A DNA stretch of 64,000 nucleotides from positions 2,982,001 through 3,046,000 of the forward strand of contig CAWHTG010000004.1 of assembly GCA_963832245.1 (NCBI GenBank), written 5' to 3'. Below the pieces are notes generated by a model. The model saw only the letters and a program-made list of their open reading frames with translations. It had not been told where the DNA came from and made no database searches. Position 1 is the stretch's first letter. Each line of letters opens with the position of its first letter. This DNA is from JABDBE01 sp963832245 (GTDB taxonomy: Bacteria > Acidobacteriota > Terriglobia > Terriglobales > Acidobacteriaceae). The position numbers were made by a program, and so were the translations under genes. Of this stretch, positions 17,781-26,306 are shown in pieces.

Positions 17781-18140
17781 CTAGATTTTGATCTGTTTTA
17801 ACGCTGCGGCCAGCGCATCCATCGCCAAGTGGCTTGCATGGACAGAGGCTTCTGGCAGCCCGCCCGCCGCTTGCACCAATTCTTCCCGACGCAATCGCAT
17901 GGCCGCTTCCACAGATCTTCCCTCCACCAGTTCGGTGAGTACTGAACCGCAAGCCATGGCAGGAACGCAACCTTTGGCAAGAAAGCGGATTTCCGCGATC
18001 TGGCCATTCTTGACCTTCAAGCTCAATTTCAAAATATCGCCGCAAGCCGGATTTTCGACCTGCACGATTGCGTCAGCATTGGCAACTTCGCCCGGGTTGC
18101 GAGGATGTTCGAAGTGATCCAGAAGCTGCGGAGAATACAT
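17781..18140 (-). CDS. IscU/NifU-N-like iron-sulfur scaffold, third cysteine missing
   Basis: IscU-type scaffolds assemble [2Fe-2S] clusters on three cysteines and an aspartate. This 119-residue protein keeps the first Cys and Asp (NPACGD: C33, D35) and the second Cys (KGC: C58), with an extra C64 nearby. At the third site the family's H-C-S reads H101-A102-S, so the cysteine is alanine. The fold-wide pattern, including PRNPG near the N terminus, is otherwise intact. No iscS, iscA or suf genes adjoin it. It may be a variant scaffold, a sulfur/zinc-binding relative, or inactive. Confidence 0.85.
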   Translation of the reverse strand: MYSPQLLDHFEHPRNPGEVANADAIVQVENPACGDILKLSLKVKNGQIAEIRFLAKGCVPAMACGSVLTELVEGRSVEAAMRLRREELVQAAGGLPEASVHASHLAMDALAAALKQIKI

Positions 18141-18168
18141 CTAAAGAATTGTAACTTGCCGCGGCACC

Positions 18169-18222
18169 GAGACGTAGCAAGCTACGTCTCTACTGCCTTA
18201 GAAACGTTGCTTGCAACGTTTC
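18169..18222. repeat. palindromic repeat, family B (two palindromes)
   Basis: Two perfect 22-bp palindrome-like dyads lie 10 bp apart: one with core GACGTAGCAAGCTACGTC (18169-18190) and one with core AACGTTGCTTGCAACGTT (18201-18222). They sit in the divergent gap between the IscU-like and BtuF-like genes. Confidence 0.8.
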
Positions 18223-18270
18223 TACTATGCTGGACTCTCAACTCCGGGCCCTTGTTAAGATTGAATCATT

Positions 18271-19110
18271 GTGGCTTCCGATCACACCCCGCAACGAGTC
18301 GTTTCTTTGCAGCCGAGCGCGACTGTAATCCTCGCCGCCATCGGCAAACTCGATCGCATCGTCGCCTGCACGAAATATTGCGCCGATGTCTGCCCTGAAA
18401 TCAGCAACCATAGGGTGGCGATCGTCGCCGACTCCTGGACGGCGAGCACCGACCAGATTGTCGCGGCACGGCCGGACTTGGTGATCGCAGCCGTCCCTTA
18501 CCAGGAAAAGGCTGTAACGGAAATCTTGAAGTCAGGCGCGCGCTTTCTTGGCTTGGCTCCAAAGACGCTCGCCGACATCTACACCGATATCGCCACGATC
18601 GCGGGAATCGTGGGCGCGCCCGATCGTGCAGAGCCAGTGATCCAGGAAATGCAGCAGCAAATCGAGGCCATTCGCTGGCAGACGATCGACACGAGGCATC
18701 CTCGCGTCTTCTGCGAAGAATGGGGCAAGCCCTTGATCGCGTCGCAGCCCTGGGTCGCCGAGTTGGTAGCGGCCGCAGGCGGAGAGTTCGTAGGCACTCC
18801 GGGAAAACAAACATCGGCCGCAGCCGTTCTGTCGGAAAACCCCGATGTGGTTGTGGCTGCATGGTGCGGCGCCGGTGACCGGGTCCCGCTGGAAAAAATT
18901 ATTCGTGATCGCGGCTGGGAGCAGATGCGGGCTGCCAAAGAAAACCAGGTTTACTGCATTCGAGATGAATTTCTGAACACTCCTGCACCGACCCTCGTGC
19001 TCGGTTTGCGGGCTCTTGCCGCCGCCATTCATCCCGCTGATTTTCCACAACCTCCAGGTCTAAGATGCATTAGCAAACTACCTTATTCCGGGAAGTTGAT
19101 ATCTCCGTGA
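18271..19110 (+). CDS. BtuF-like cobalamin-binding protein without signal peptide
   Basis: The 279-residue protein matches periplasmic-binding proteins of the BtuF/FhuD class: RVVSLQPSATVILAAIGKLDRIVA at the N terminus, ARPDLVIAA, an EEWGKPL middle segment and an ALRALAAAIHP end. The GTG start follows an in-frame TGA by two codons (18262-18264), so no signal peptide can precede it, and no BtuC/BtuD genes are adjacent. It is therefore a cytoplasmic stand-alone relative, and corrinoid or another ligand binding outside ABC import is the best guess. It is followed at 55 bp by a Nudix gene. Confidence 0.8.
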   Translation: MASDHTPQRVVSLQPSATVILAAIGKLDRIVACTKYCADVCPEISNHRVAIVADSWTASTDQIVAARPDLVIAAVPYQEKAVTEILKSGARFLGLAPKTLADIYTDIATIAGIVGAPDRAEPVIQEMQQQIEAIRWQTIDTRHPRVFCEEWGKPLIASQPWVAELVAAAGGEFVGTPGKQTSAAAVLSENPDVVVAAWCGAGDRVPLEKIIRDRGWEQMRAAKENQVYCIRDEFLNTPAPTLVLGLRALAAAIHPADFPQPPGLRCISKLPYSGKLISP

Positions 19111-19165
19111 ACACTTCGACTAGTCCTACCGACAACGCATATCCGGCAAGAACGTTGGTCCGTCA

Positions 19166-19558
19166 ATGAAGCGAGTAGTTGCAGCCTTGATTTTGAAGGA
19201 CGGCAAAGTGCTGGTATGCCAGCGCACACGGCATCAAACCATGCCGTTGAAATGGGAGTTTCCCGGCGGCAAGATTGAAGAGGGCGAACAGCCGCGCGCC
19301 GCGCTGCGCCGCGAACTGGAGGAGGAACTCGGAATCGACGCGAAGATCGGCGAAGAGGTATCGCGCATCGTTCACGAGTATCCCGGCGGAGGCTCCGTTG
19401 AGTTACGTTTCTTTGTGGTGCATGAATACCAGGGAACAATAGAGAACAAAATCTTTCGTGACGTTCGCTGGTCGCCCCGCCCGGACCTGCCTTCCTACGA
19501 TTTTCTCGAAGCCGATCTGCCGCTAGTGCGTGACTTAGCCGCAGGAAAAATCACGTAG
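19166..19558 (+). CDS. Nudix hydrolase (MutT-like)
   Basis: The 130-residue protein contains a full Nudix box, GGKIEEGEQPRAALRRELEE followed by ELGI, preceded by LKWEFP as in MutT-type 8-oxo-dGTP diphosphatases. The N terminus MKRVVAALILKDGKVLVCQR is also MutT-like. It would sanitise oxidised nucleotides or hydrolyse a related pyrophosphate. Its stop codon lies inside a family A palindromic repeat, so the last residues (IT) are repeat-encoded. Confidence 0.93.
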   Translation: MKRVVAALILKDGKVLVCQRTRHQTMPLKWEFPGGKIEEGEQPRAALRRELEEELGIDAKIGEEVSRIVHEYPGGGSVELRFFVVHEYQGTIENKIFRDVRWSPRPDLPSYDFLEADLPLVRDLAAGKIT

Positions 19559-19581
19559 CCCCGGACGCCTCGTCCGGGGAG
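19553..19581. repeat. palindromic repeat, family A (single copy)
   Basis: CACGTAGCCCCGGACGCCTC followed by GTCCGGGG overlaps the Nudix gene stop and forms a CCCCGGACG/CGTCCGGGG hairpin. A GCGAGCTTCAGCGAGCT direct repeat follows. It may also act as a transcript 3' end. Confidence 0.7.
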
Positions 19582-19625
19582 CGAGCTTCAGCGAGCTTTT
19601 TCGAGAATGAGATTAGACAAAACCC

Positions 19626-20699
19626 CTATGGCGAAGGGCCATCCCGCCGTTTAAGCGTAGGGCGTTCATCCGGGTCGGGGTCAGTGCCCGTGTCGCTAGG
19701 CGCGGTATGGGCAGTACGGCGCAAGGTAGGACCATCTCCTCCATGACGATTGTCGATCTTGTGCCGGTTTTCAAGTTGCGCCAGCCTTTCCTTCACGTCC
19801 TGAAACTCAGACGTATCCACCTTGTATTCTGCCTCGGGCGGTAGCAGTGTGTTGATCTCGTCCTGAGTCTTGGCAATACGATCCGGGGTTTGCGGATGTG
19901 TGTCGAAAGTCTTCGCCAACGTGCCCGGCTTGTGCTTCTCCATCGCCTTGATCTTTTCAAAAAATGAGGTCAGGGCCTGTGGGTCGTAACCGGCCCTGTA
20001 CAAATACTCGACACCGAGAAAATCGGCCTCGGACTCGAAGCTTCGAGTGAATCTCAGAAAGCCCATCGGTATAGCGAAGCCGGCTAAGCTCTGGGCGGCA
20101 TAGCCAATTCCACCTCCCACAAAAATCAGCGGGATGGAAGCCAGTTGCATCAATTGTCCGCGAGTATTCTCGCGAGCCAGATGACATGCAGCGACGTGAG
20201 CGATTTCGTGGGACATCACCCCCGCCAATTCAGCCTCATTGTCTGCCGCCAGGATCAGCCCCGAATCCACATAGAAGAAACCGCCGGGCAACGCAAACGC
20301 ATTAATATCGTCGGTATCGATTACCTTGATCGTAAACGGCACCTGGGCATCGGAGTTCCGCACCAGGTTTTGACCGATGCGATTGATGTACTCCGCGATG
20401 ACCGGATCGGTTATCAACTTGGTAGTCGACTCGACCTGTTGTGCATAACTCCGGCCCATTTCGATCTGCTTTTCCAGGCTATACCAGTTGCCGAGACCGC
20501 GATCGCAACCGACTTTGCGGTTGCCAATCGCGTCCAGATCGCGAAGGCTTCCATCGTGATAAGTCTTAGTTGCCTTGGAGTGAGGGAGGGAAGTTGCTGT
20601 GGGCGCAACGGCATCTGGGGAAGATTGGTCCTGCGCAACCGCTAAAATCCCGAGCAAGAACACTATACCTGCAGCAATTGCGACACTTGGACGAACCAT
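19626..20699 (-). CDS. M48-family metalloprotease (exported)
   Basis: I start at MVRPSV (20699), which leads straight into a signal peptide ending near AVAQ; an ATG ten codons earlier is less likely. The 357-residue protein has the M48 zinc motif SHEIAHVAACH near residue 165 and the downstream zinc ligand in ESEADFLGVEY. It thus resembles the catalytic part of BepA/YfgC and Oma1-like proteases that police outer-membrane protein assembly, but the C-terminal TPR domain of BepA is absent; a short proline/arginine-rich tail replaces it. Confidence 0.9.
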   Translation of the reverse strand: MVRPSVAIAAGIVFLLGILAVAQDQSSPDAVAPTATSLPHSKATKTYHDGSLRDLDAIGNRKVGCDRGLGNWYSLEKQIEMGRSYAQQVESTTKLITDPVIAEYINRIGQNLVRNSDAQVPFTIKVIDTDDINAFALPGGFFYVDSGLILAADNEAELAGVMSHEIAHVAACHLARENTRGQLMQLASIPLIFVGGGIGYAAQSLAGFAIPMGFLRFTRSFESEADFLGVEYLYRAGYDPQALTSFFEKIKAMEKHKPGTLAKTFDTHPQTPDRIAKTQDEINTLLPPEAEYKVDTSEFQDVKERLAQLENRHKIDNRHGGDGPTLRRTAHTAPSDTGTDPDPDERPTLKRRDGPSP

Positions 20700-20815
20700 G
20701 CCCCACCACCACAGCGGATTGTTGCACACTTAGAGTCGAAAAAGTAGCCCAAAGTTGCCGCTTTCTGGGAGGTTTATTTCGGCCCGTCGAGACCGCTTTT
20801 CGGTGCCTCCCGATC

Positions 20816-22069
20816 TCACTGTCCGCCTCTCAAGGTCCAGAACCAGGCGATGCTAAGCAAGGTCATAATTACAGTTGTGGCCCACGCGGTCCAATTGTAG
20901 ATACGCGAATTCGTATACTCGCCCATGAGCTCTTTCTTGTTGACCAGCAGCAGCATGAAAATGAGCACGGGAGGCACAGCCACCCCGTTCACCACCTGCG
21001 AAAGAATCGAGATCTTCACCAACGGCAGGTTAGGCACCAGAATGACGCCCGCACCAGCGATGATCAAGATAGTGTAGAGCCAGTAAAATACAGGCGCCTC
21101 CCCAAATTTCTTCCCCACTCCAGATTCAAATCCCAAACCCTCGCAAACCGTATACGCAGTCGACAGCGGCAAAATCGAAGCCGCAAACAACGAAGCATTA
21201 AACAACCCCACCGCAAACAAAATATACGCAAAATCGCCGGCTAGTGGGCGGAGGGCTTGGGCGGCGTCTTTGGCGTCGGAAATATTGTAGAACTGGTGCG
21301 CGTACAGGGTCGCCGCGCACGCCACGATGATGAACCAGGCCACGATGTCGGTGAAAATGCAGCCGGAGATGACATCAAGCTGCGAGGCTCGGTATTGCCG
21401 CTTGGTGACTCCCTTCTCGACGATCGAGGACTGCAGGTAGAACTGCATCCAGGGAGCAATCGTGGTTCCTACGACGCCAATCACCATGTACAGATAACCC
21501 GGCAGATGGAATGCGGCTTTCGGCGGAAGCCATATCGTGGCTTTCAATGCCTCTCCCCACTTCGGTTTGGCGAAAAAACCCGCTAAGATGTAGGTCACGT
21601 AAAAGAAGGACGCAGCCAGAAAAATCTTTTCCACGCTTTTGTAGTGGCCCTTGACCACGATCAGCCACACGATCACGGCACAAACGGGAACCGTAATGTA
21701 TTTGGAGAGACCGAAAAGTTCGAGGCTGCCGGCGATTCCGGCAAACTCACCCACTACATTGCCGAAATTGATGATCAGGATTCCGATCATCATGAAAAAG
21801 GTAACGCGAAAACCGAATTCCTCCCGGATCAGGTCGCTAAGGCCCTTGCCGGTAACCGCGCCCATGCGAGCGGAGATTTCCTGCACCACGATCAGGGCCA
21901 GCGTAATCGGAATCAACGTCCATAACAGCAGATTCCCGAATTGCGCTCCGGCAGCCGAGTAGGTGTAGATACCATTGGCATCGTTGTCGACGTTCGCGGT
22001 TATAAAACCCGGGCCGACGACGGCGAAGAACAGCAGGATCCGGGTCTTCCAGCGTTTCAGGAATTTCAT
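20816..22069 (-). CDS. NRAMP-related divalent metal transporter with variant ion site
   Basis: The 417-residue protein has about 11 membrane segments and clear NRAMP architecture (GPGFITANV in helix 1, VVQEISARMG in helix 3). The metal-binding motifs differ from canonical manganese/iron NRAMPs: helix 1 reads DNDANG where DPGN is usual, and helix 6 reads IAPWMQFY where MPH is usual, so the selectivity methionine is alanine. The NRAMP-related magnesium transporters (NRMT) also lack the canonical motifs. An MgtE-N/CBS protein is encoded 1.1 kb upstream on the same strand. Magnesium or a broader range of ions is therefore plausible, but not shown. Confidence 0.9.
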   Translation of the reverse strand: MKFLKRWKTRILLFFAVVGPGFITANVDNDANGIYTYSAAGAQFGNLLLWTLIPITLALIVVQEISARMGAVTGKGLSDLIREEFGFRVTFFMMIGILIINFGNVVGEFAGIAGSLELFGLSKYITVPVCAVIVWLIVVKGHYKSVEKIFLAASFFYVTYILAGFFAKPKWGEALKATIWLPPKAAFHLPGYLYMVIGVVGTTIAPWMQFYLQSSIVEKGVTKRQYRASQLDVISGCIFTDIVAWFIIVACAATLYAHQFYNISDAKDAAQALRPLAGDFAYILFAVGLFNASLFAASILPLSTAYTVCEGLGFESGVGKKFGEAPVFYWLYTILIIAGAGVILVPNLPLVKISILSQVVNGVAVPPVLIFMLLLVNKKELMGEYTNSRIYNWTAWATTVIMTLLSIAWFWTLRGGQ

Positions 22070-22638
22070 GCGTCCAATTCGCAGACATACGAAGAGACAT
22101 TGTCAAACGATCAGACAGAATAAACGGAGAAGCGAAATCTGAACAGGTGAAAAGTCAAAGATGGTGAGAATTCTCTGACGCTTCTGGGTTGAACCAGCAG
22201 CACGGGGCCCTCGGCTTCGCTCGGGGCAGGCTCTTCGACTCCGGAGTCGTTCGCTTCGCGAGCGACTCCTTCGCTCAGGATGACCCCGATCCGGTGGGGT
22301 GGGGCGTTTGCGGCACGACTGAAGTGGTTGCGGAAAAACCCTGGGCGTCGGAGTTTTGAAAGGGCACGGCTTCCCAGCCGTGCCGTAGGTCATCGAAAAC
22401 GATCTGCGGCGCGGCTGAAGCCGCGCCCTTTCAAAGCCGGAGTCGCCGATTTCGAAGTTTTTCCGCACCGCTGAAGTCATGCCCTTCCCTTCATTTCGCA
22501 CTGCCGCTCCGGCCCAGGCATGAAAAGGACTTCCCTCCTGTAACGCTTGGCTGGCGGAACGCACTATCGAATATGCAGCGTTGTGCAGGTCAATTCCATC
22601 GCAGGGATAGGAAGCCGGCCAACACCGGGGAGGTCAAT
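22070..22638. repeat. repeat-rich intergenic region
   Basis: This region holds several imperfect palindromes and no convincing gene. One is a dyad around GGAGTCGTTCGCTTCGCGAG at 22241-22266. Another is a long inverted repeat with arms TTTGAAAGGGC (22355-22365) and GCCCTTTCAAA (22425-22435), enclosing two smaller hairpins (GCACGGCTTCCCAGCCGTGC and GCGCGGCTGAAGCCGCGC). The open frame on the minus strand here is made of repeats. Confidence 0.6.
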
Positions 22639-23031
22639 TTGTTTGCCCGCAAAGTCGCTACGCGTCTGAAACCGAACACACTCACGGAATTCACCAATCT
22701 TATGGAATGCGAAATCCTTCCCTGGCTGCAAAAACAGGAAGGTTTCCGAGATTTGATCGTTTTGGCTGCCCCAGATGGCATGGAGGTAGCAGCCATCAGC
22801 TTCTGGGATCACGCAGCGAATGCGCAGGCTTATCAAGCAAGCGGTTATCAAGACGCATTAGAGATTCTGGCACAATTCCTGGATGGGACTCCTTACGTTA
22901 AAACGTTTGAGGTTGTCGGTTCGACTTTTCAAAGGATTGCCCTCGCACCTTTACCTGGAAAGCAGGAAAACCCAATCCATGAGACTGGATCAGCACAACC
23001 TGGCTATCGCTCATATGAGACCAGCGTCTGA
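22639..23031 (+). CDS. small ABM-like (antibiotic biosynthesis monooxygenase fold) protein
   Basis: I start at the TTG at 22639 because a strong ribosome-binding site (GGGGAGG, 22627-22633) lies 5 bp upstream. This gives 130 residues beginning FARKVATRLKPNTLTEF. The pattern of a short beta strand, a helix with LMECEILPWLQKQEGF, a central EVAAISFWDHAANAQAYQAS and a final strand fits the dimeric alpha-beta barrel (ABM) fold. Members are often heme-degrading or quinone-forming monooxygenases, but many are uncharacterised. It lies between the NRAMP-related and MgtE-N genes on the opposite strand. Confidence 0.65.
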   Translation: MFARKVATRLKPNTLTEFTNLMECEILPWLQKQEGFRDLIVLAAPDGMEVAAISFWDHAANAQAYQASGYQDALEILAQFLDGTPYVKTFEVVGSTFQRIALAPLPGKQENPIHETGSAQPGYRSYETSV

Positions 23032-23197
23032 CTTCTGGCGATGTTCGACGACCCGCTCCGAGGCCCACATCTCGAAAACCGCGAGATGTGGGGCACCCCG
23101 CGTAGTGCGAGAGTGGCTGGTTTGCGGCACGAGTGAAGTCGTGCCCTTCCCAAAACGTTTTCCAAAATCTTTTCTTCGGCTACGTCTCGCAGAATAC
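23032..23197. repeat. short repeat-like intergenic stretch
   Basis: It contains the inverted pair ACATCTCG/CGAGATGT, with a TGGGGCACCCCGCG dyad and the phrase GCGGCACGAGTGAAGTCGTGCC also seen at 22309-22330 in altered form. These resemble the palindromic repeats of the preceding gap. Confidence 0.5.
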
Positions 23198-24440
23198 CTA
23201 CAACTTGGATCGCAGTATGCTAATCACGTCGTCCGAGGTGATGACGCCGTTCAGCTTGTTGTGTTCATCGATTACGGGCAGGGTGAGCAGGTTGTACTTG
23301 TCGAACAATTGGGCGAACTCCATCTCGCTCGCATCCTCGGGGCACGAGATCAAGGGCTCCTGGGTGAGAGAGAGCAATGGTGTTTCCGGCGAGGCCAGCA
23401 CCAGCTTCGCTAGTGGCACCGCGCCCGCCAGAGTGCCGTGGGAGTCGATCAGGTAAATCGTACTCAGCGTTTCGACACCGCCTTCAAAGTGGCGTAAAGC
23501 TTCAATCGCGTCGTGAGCCGCGGCGCTGACCGGCAAGGCCACATACTCGGTGTTCATCCGGCCGGCGGCGGTGTTCTCGCGGTGCTCGAGAAGTTCTTGC
23601 ATTTCTTGCCGTTCCCGGGGAGCCATTTCCTGCAGGATGTCCGCAGAAGTCTCTTCGGGCAGGTCGGCCAACAGGTCGGCGGCGGCGTCGGGATCCATTT
23701 CTTCGACGATGTCGGCGGCGCGGTCGGAATCGAGTGACTCGACAATCGCTTTTTGTACCTTGGGCTCGACCTCTTCGAGCGCCTCGGCGGCTACTTCCTC
23801 GTCCAGCGTCTCGAACACAGCTTCGCGTTCATCGGGAGCGAGGTCTTCCACGATGTCGGCAATGTCCGCAGGATGGAGGCGCGCAAGACGCTCGTGGGAG
23901 AATCTTGAGCTTTACGCGGCGGGCGGGATCGGTTTCGATTAAATCGACAAAGTCCCAGGGAATTGGCCGCTCGGGAATTTGCCGCAGCAGGGCTCGCAAC
24001 GCCGCGGCCGGAACCACGCCCTTCAGCAGGCGCCGCACCGCGCCACGGGCGCCTACATCTACCGAACTTACCTTCAGCGAAGGATGCCGGGTACCGGCGT
24101 CCTGGTGCAGTTCGACGTCGTTGACGCGAACCACCTTGCGTCCGTGGACATCAATGATTTGCTGGTCGAGCAGATCGCGTGCGAGAAGAAAAAGGCCTTC
24201 CGAGCCATCTGCAATCGGCCAAGTCGAAGCCGCACTATCCACCCGCAAGCCGCCATTCATCGAGTTCACCGCACTGAACGGCAGCACCCGGTCGCCCGAT
24301 TTAGTGCGCACGATCAATACCGCGATGCGCGCTCGATCCTCCTGTGGCGCAACCGCCAACTCGCGTACACGCCCGCATTGGCCGCCGCCAGGGTCAAATA
24401 CCGGCAGGCCCAACAGTTCGGTGAGCGCCATCGTGGACAT
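23198..24440 (-). CDS. PRC-barrel / MgtE-N / CBS domain protein, split by a frameshift
   Basis: Two frames form one protein of about 413 residues. The first (24440-23829) starts MSTMALTELLGLPVFD and has a PRC-barrel-like region (GLPVFDPGGGQCGRVRELAV) then a second barrel half. The second (to 23198) carries the MgtE-N repeats (VEDLAPDEREAV, EEMDPDAAADLLADLPEE) and two CBS domains. Near 23900 the first frame leaves family sequence; the family phrase SHERLARLHPADIADIVEDL continues in the other frame, so one extra base is present. In MgtE this soluble part senses magnesium and gates the channel, but the membrane domain is absent here. Partnership with the NRAMP-related transporter is inferred. 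Confidence 0.85.
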
Positions 24441-24694
24441 CGCTCTGAGAGAATACCCAACTGCGGGGCAGGAAGCCAGAAACGTTTTACTTGTTGTTTA
24501 TCGGGGTCAAGCAATGCCCACGCAGGCCCGGATGCCACAAATCGAATCTGCGCGTTGACATTTCCATAGCAGCAGGGCAGACTATCCAATCCGCTGATCG
24601 GCGGCTTTTTGCGCACGCGAGCTGAACGCGCGGCGTGGCCAACCCGGTTTGGCGGATGTTTCGGGTCTGCGGGCTGGTACACAAACATTTTGCC

Positions 24695-25141
24695 ATGACC
24701 GAACTGCGGGTCTCCTATACGCTCGATTCGACGCTGGAGACCGTCGATAGCGCCGAGCAAACAGCCAGCCGAATCGCGGCTGAAACCGGATTCGACGAAG
24801 ATCAGGTCATGCAGATTTCGATGGCCGTGCGCGAAGCCGCCGTGAATGCTGTGCTTCACGGCAATGCTTATGATCCGGAGAAGAAGGTCAAACTCGACTT
24901 CGAACGGACCAGCAAAGATCTGGTGATCACCATTCGTGATCAGGGCAAAGGCTTGGACATGGCTAAGATTCCCGATCCCCTGGCTCCCGAAAATCTTTTG
25001 AAGACTTCGGGACGCGGGATTTTTCTGATTCGCTCGTTCATGGACGAGGTGCAAATCCACCCCTCCCAGACGGGCACCGAAATTAAACTCGTAAAGCACG
25101 TCCACGGAGCATCCGGGGACGCTAAGGAGGCTTCTCAGTGA
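24695..25141 (+). CDS. RsbW-type anti-sigma factor / ATP-binding regulator
   Basis: The 148-residue protein from the ATG at 24695 is a GHKL ATPase-fold anti-sigma factor of the RsbW/SpoIIAB type. It has the N box (EAAVNAVLHGNA), the G1 box (DQGKGLD) and the G2 box (GRGIFLIRSF). Such proteins bind a sigma factor and phosphorylate an STAS antagonist. The antagonist gene follows with a GTGA overlap. No partner sigma factor gene is adjacent. An upstream in-frame ATG would add 20 residues not typical of the family. Confidence 0.88.
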   Translation: MTELRVSYTLDSTLETVDSAEQTASRIAAETGFDEDQVMQISMAVREAAVNAVLHGNAYDPEKKVKLDFERTSKDLVITIRDQGKGLDMAKIPDPLAPENLLKTSGRGIFLIRSFMDEVQIHPSQTGTEIKLVKHVHGASGDAKEASQ

Positions 25142-25482
25142 CCATGAAGACCAGTACCCGTCAGGTGGATGGCGTCGCCATCGTGGATTGCAGTGGGCGG
25201 ATCACGCTTGGCGAGGGCAGCGTAATACTGCGCGACACGGTGCGCGAATTGCTTTCCAAGGGCCAAAAGAAGATTCTGCTAAACCTCGGCGAAGTTTCGT
25301 ATATAGACAGCTCGGGCATTGGTGAGCTGGTCAGCGCCTTTACTACGGTTCGCAATCAGGGCGGCGAACTCAAACTGCTGAACCTGACCAAGAAAGTTCA
25401 CGACCTGCTGCAGATCACCAAGCTCTACACCGTCTTCGATGTGAGAGATGACGAGGCCAGCGCGGTGAAGGCGTTCAGCTGA
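25138..25482 (+). CDS. STAS-domain anti-sigma factor antagonist (RsbV-like)
   Basis: The 114-residue STAS protein has the phosphorylatable serine in YIDSSGIGELV and the usual LDLxxVxYID-type strand (LLNLGEVSYID). The GTG at 25138 overlaps the RsbW-like stop; an ATG two codons later (25144) is the alternative start. In the known switch, the unphosphorylated antagonist sequesters the anti-sigma factor and frees the sigma factor. Confidence 0.92.
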   Translation: MTMKTSTRQVDGVAIVDCSGRITLGEGSVILRDTVRELLSKGQKKILLNLGEVSYIDSSGIGELVSAFTTVRNQGGELKLLNLTKKVHDLLQITKLYTVFDVRDDEASAVKAFS

Positions 25483-25501
25483 GACATCCCTCCCTTTTTG
25501 T

Positions 25502-25542
25502 TGGACAAGAGGGCTGGCGCGATCGAGGCTGGCCCTTGTCCA
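25502..25542 (+). terminator. hairpin downstream of the RsbV-like gene
   Basis: TGGACAAG (25502-25509) and CTTGTCCA (25535-25542) form an 8-bp arm around a GC-rich inner segment, 20 bp after the stop. No T-run follows on this strand, so it is a stability or terminator-like hairpin rather than a textbook terminator. Confidence 0.45.
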
Positions 25543-25649
25543 TGCCGTTTCTATTTCGGGAACGCTGAGTATTTATTCGAGCTTATTCCCTCGCCAGTCG
25601 TACCACCCGCCATACAATAGTTCTGTCGCTTTGGTTCGCCCAGGTTTCT

Positions 25650-26219
25650 GTGCCCATTTTTCCAACCGAATTTCGCCGGAGATTCTGCGCGGCCCTTCGT
25701 GGACTCCTGCTCCTTCTGCTGACCTTACCCTTCCGTGCCCTATCCGCAGCCAGCGACTGCATTCCCATTGCTGAGGCTCGCCAACACATCGGCGAAGACC
25801 AATGCGTCACTGGCAAAGTTTTCCGGGTAAAACACGCCAGTAGGGGAGTGACACTCTTCGACTTCTGCCAGGATTCTATGGTGTGCCCGTTCACAGTCGT
25901 GGTTTTTCCTCACGATCTAAAACGCATCGGCAACGTCACTCAGCTACAGAATCAGGTGATCGAGGTCCACGGGCCGGTAAAAGAATACGACGGACGGGCG
26001 GAGATTGTTCTCCAGCAGCTGCGGCAACTGGGCGGAGCGGGGCTACGGATTCCGCCGCTGCCCAAGAACTACGACGTGGAGAACAAGGGTCACTACAGCG
26101 CGGGCACGTTCAGCCTGCCGAAGGCTGCTTATAAAACTTACCCCAAAAAGCACCCGGCGAAAATTCCGTTAGACATCCCGCTCGACCCCGAGGGCGGAAA
26201 CTCTGGCCCACCTCAATAG
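25650..26219 (+). CDS. secreted OB-fold-like protein of unknown function
   Basis: The 189-residue protein starts at a GTG. The N-terminal 33 residues are a signal peptide (hydrophobic run GLLLLLLTLPFRALSAAS). The mature part reads IPIAEARQHIGEDQCVTGKV then VTLFDFCQDSMVCPFTVVVF and VIEVHGPVKEYDGRAEIVL, the strand pattern of the bacterial OB-fold (tRNA-anti-like) domain. A proline-rich tail follows. I propose an exported OB-fold binding protein; the ligand is unknown. Confidence 0.7.
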   Translation: MPIFPTEFRRRFCAALRGLLLLLLTLPFRALSAASDCIPIAEARQHIGEDQCVTGKVFRVKHASRGVTLFDFCQDSMVCPFTVVVFPHDLKRIGNVTQLQNQVIEVHGPVKEYDGRAEIVLQQLRQLGGAGLRIPPLPKNYDVENKGHYSAGTFSLPKAAYKTYPKKHPAKIPLDIPLDPEGGNSGPPQ

Positions 26220-26306
26220 GCTGCTCTGCAATAGGCTGCTCTGCAAATTTTCTCCGCGCACGTTGCGATTTTAACTTCCACCCGCCCGCAAAGAGCTGTG
26301 AGACGC

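Noticed and set aside
22103..22564. 153-residue open frame in a repeat-rich gap
   Set aside because: The frame runs through palindromic repeats and its composition follows them; no domain is visible.
24441..24694. Possible gene before the RsbW-like gene
   Set aside because: Neither strand has a convincing frame; the minus-strand frame of 263 residues is the antisense of the RsbW-like gene.
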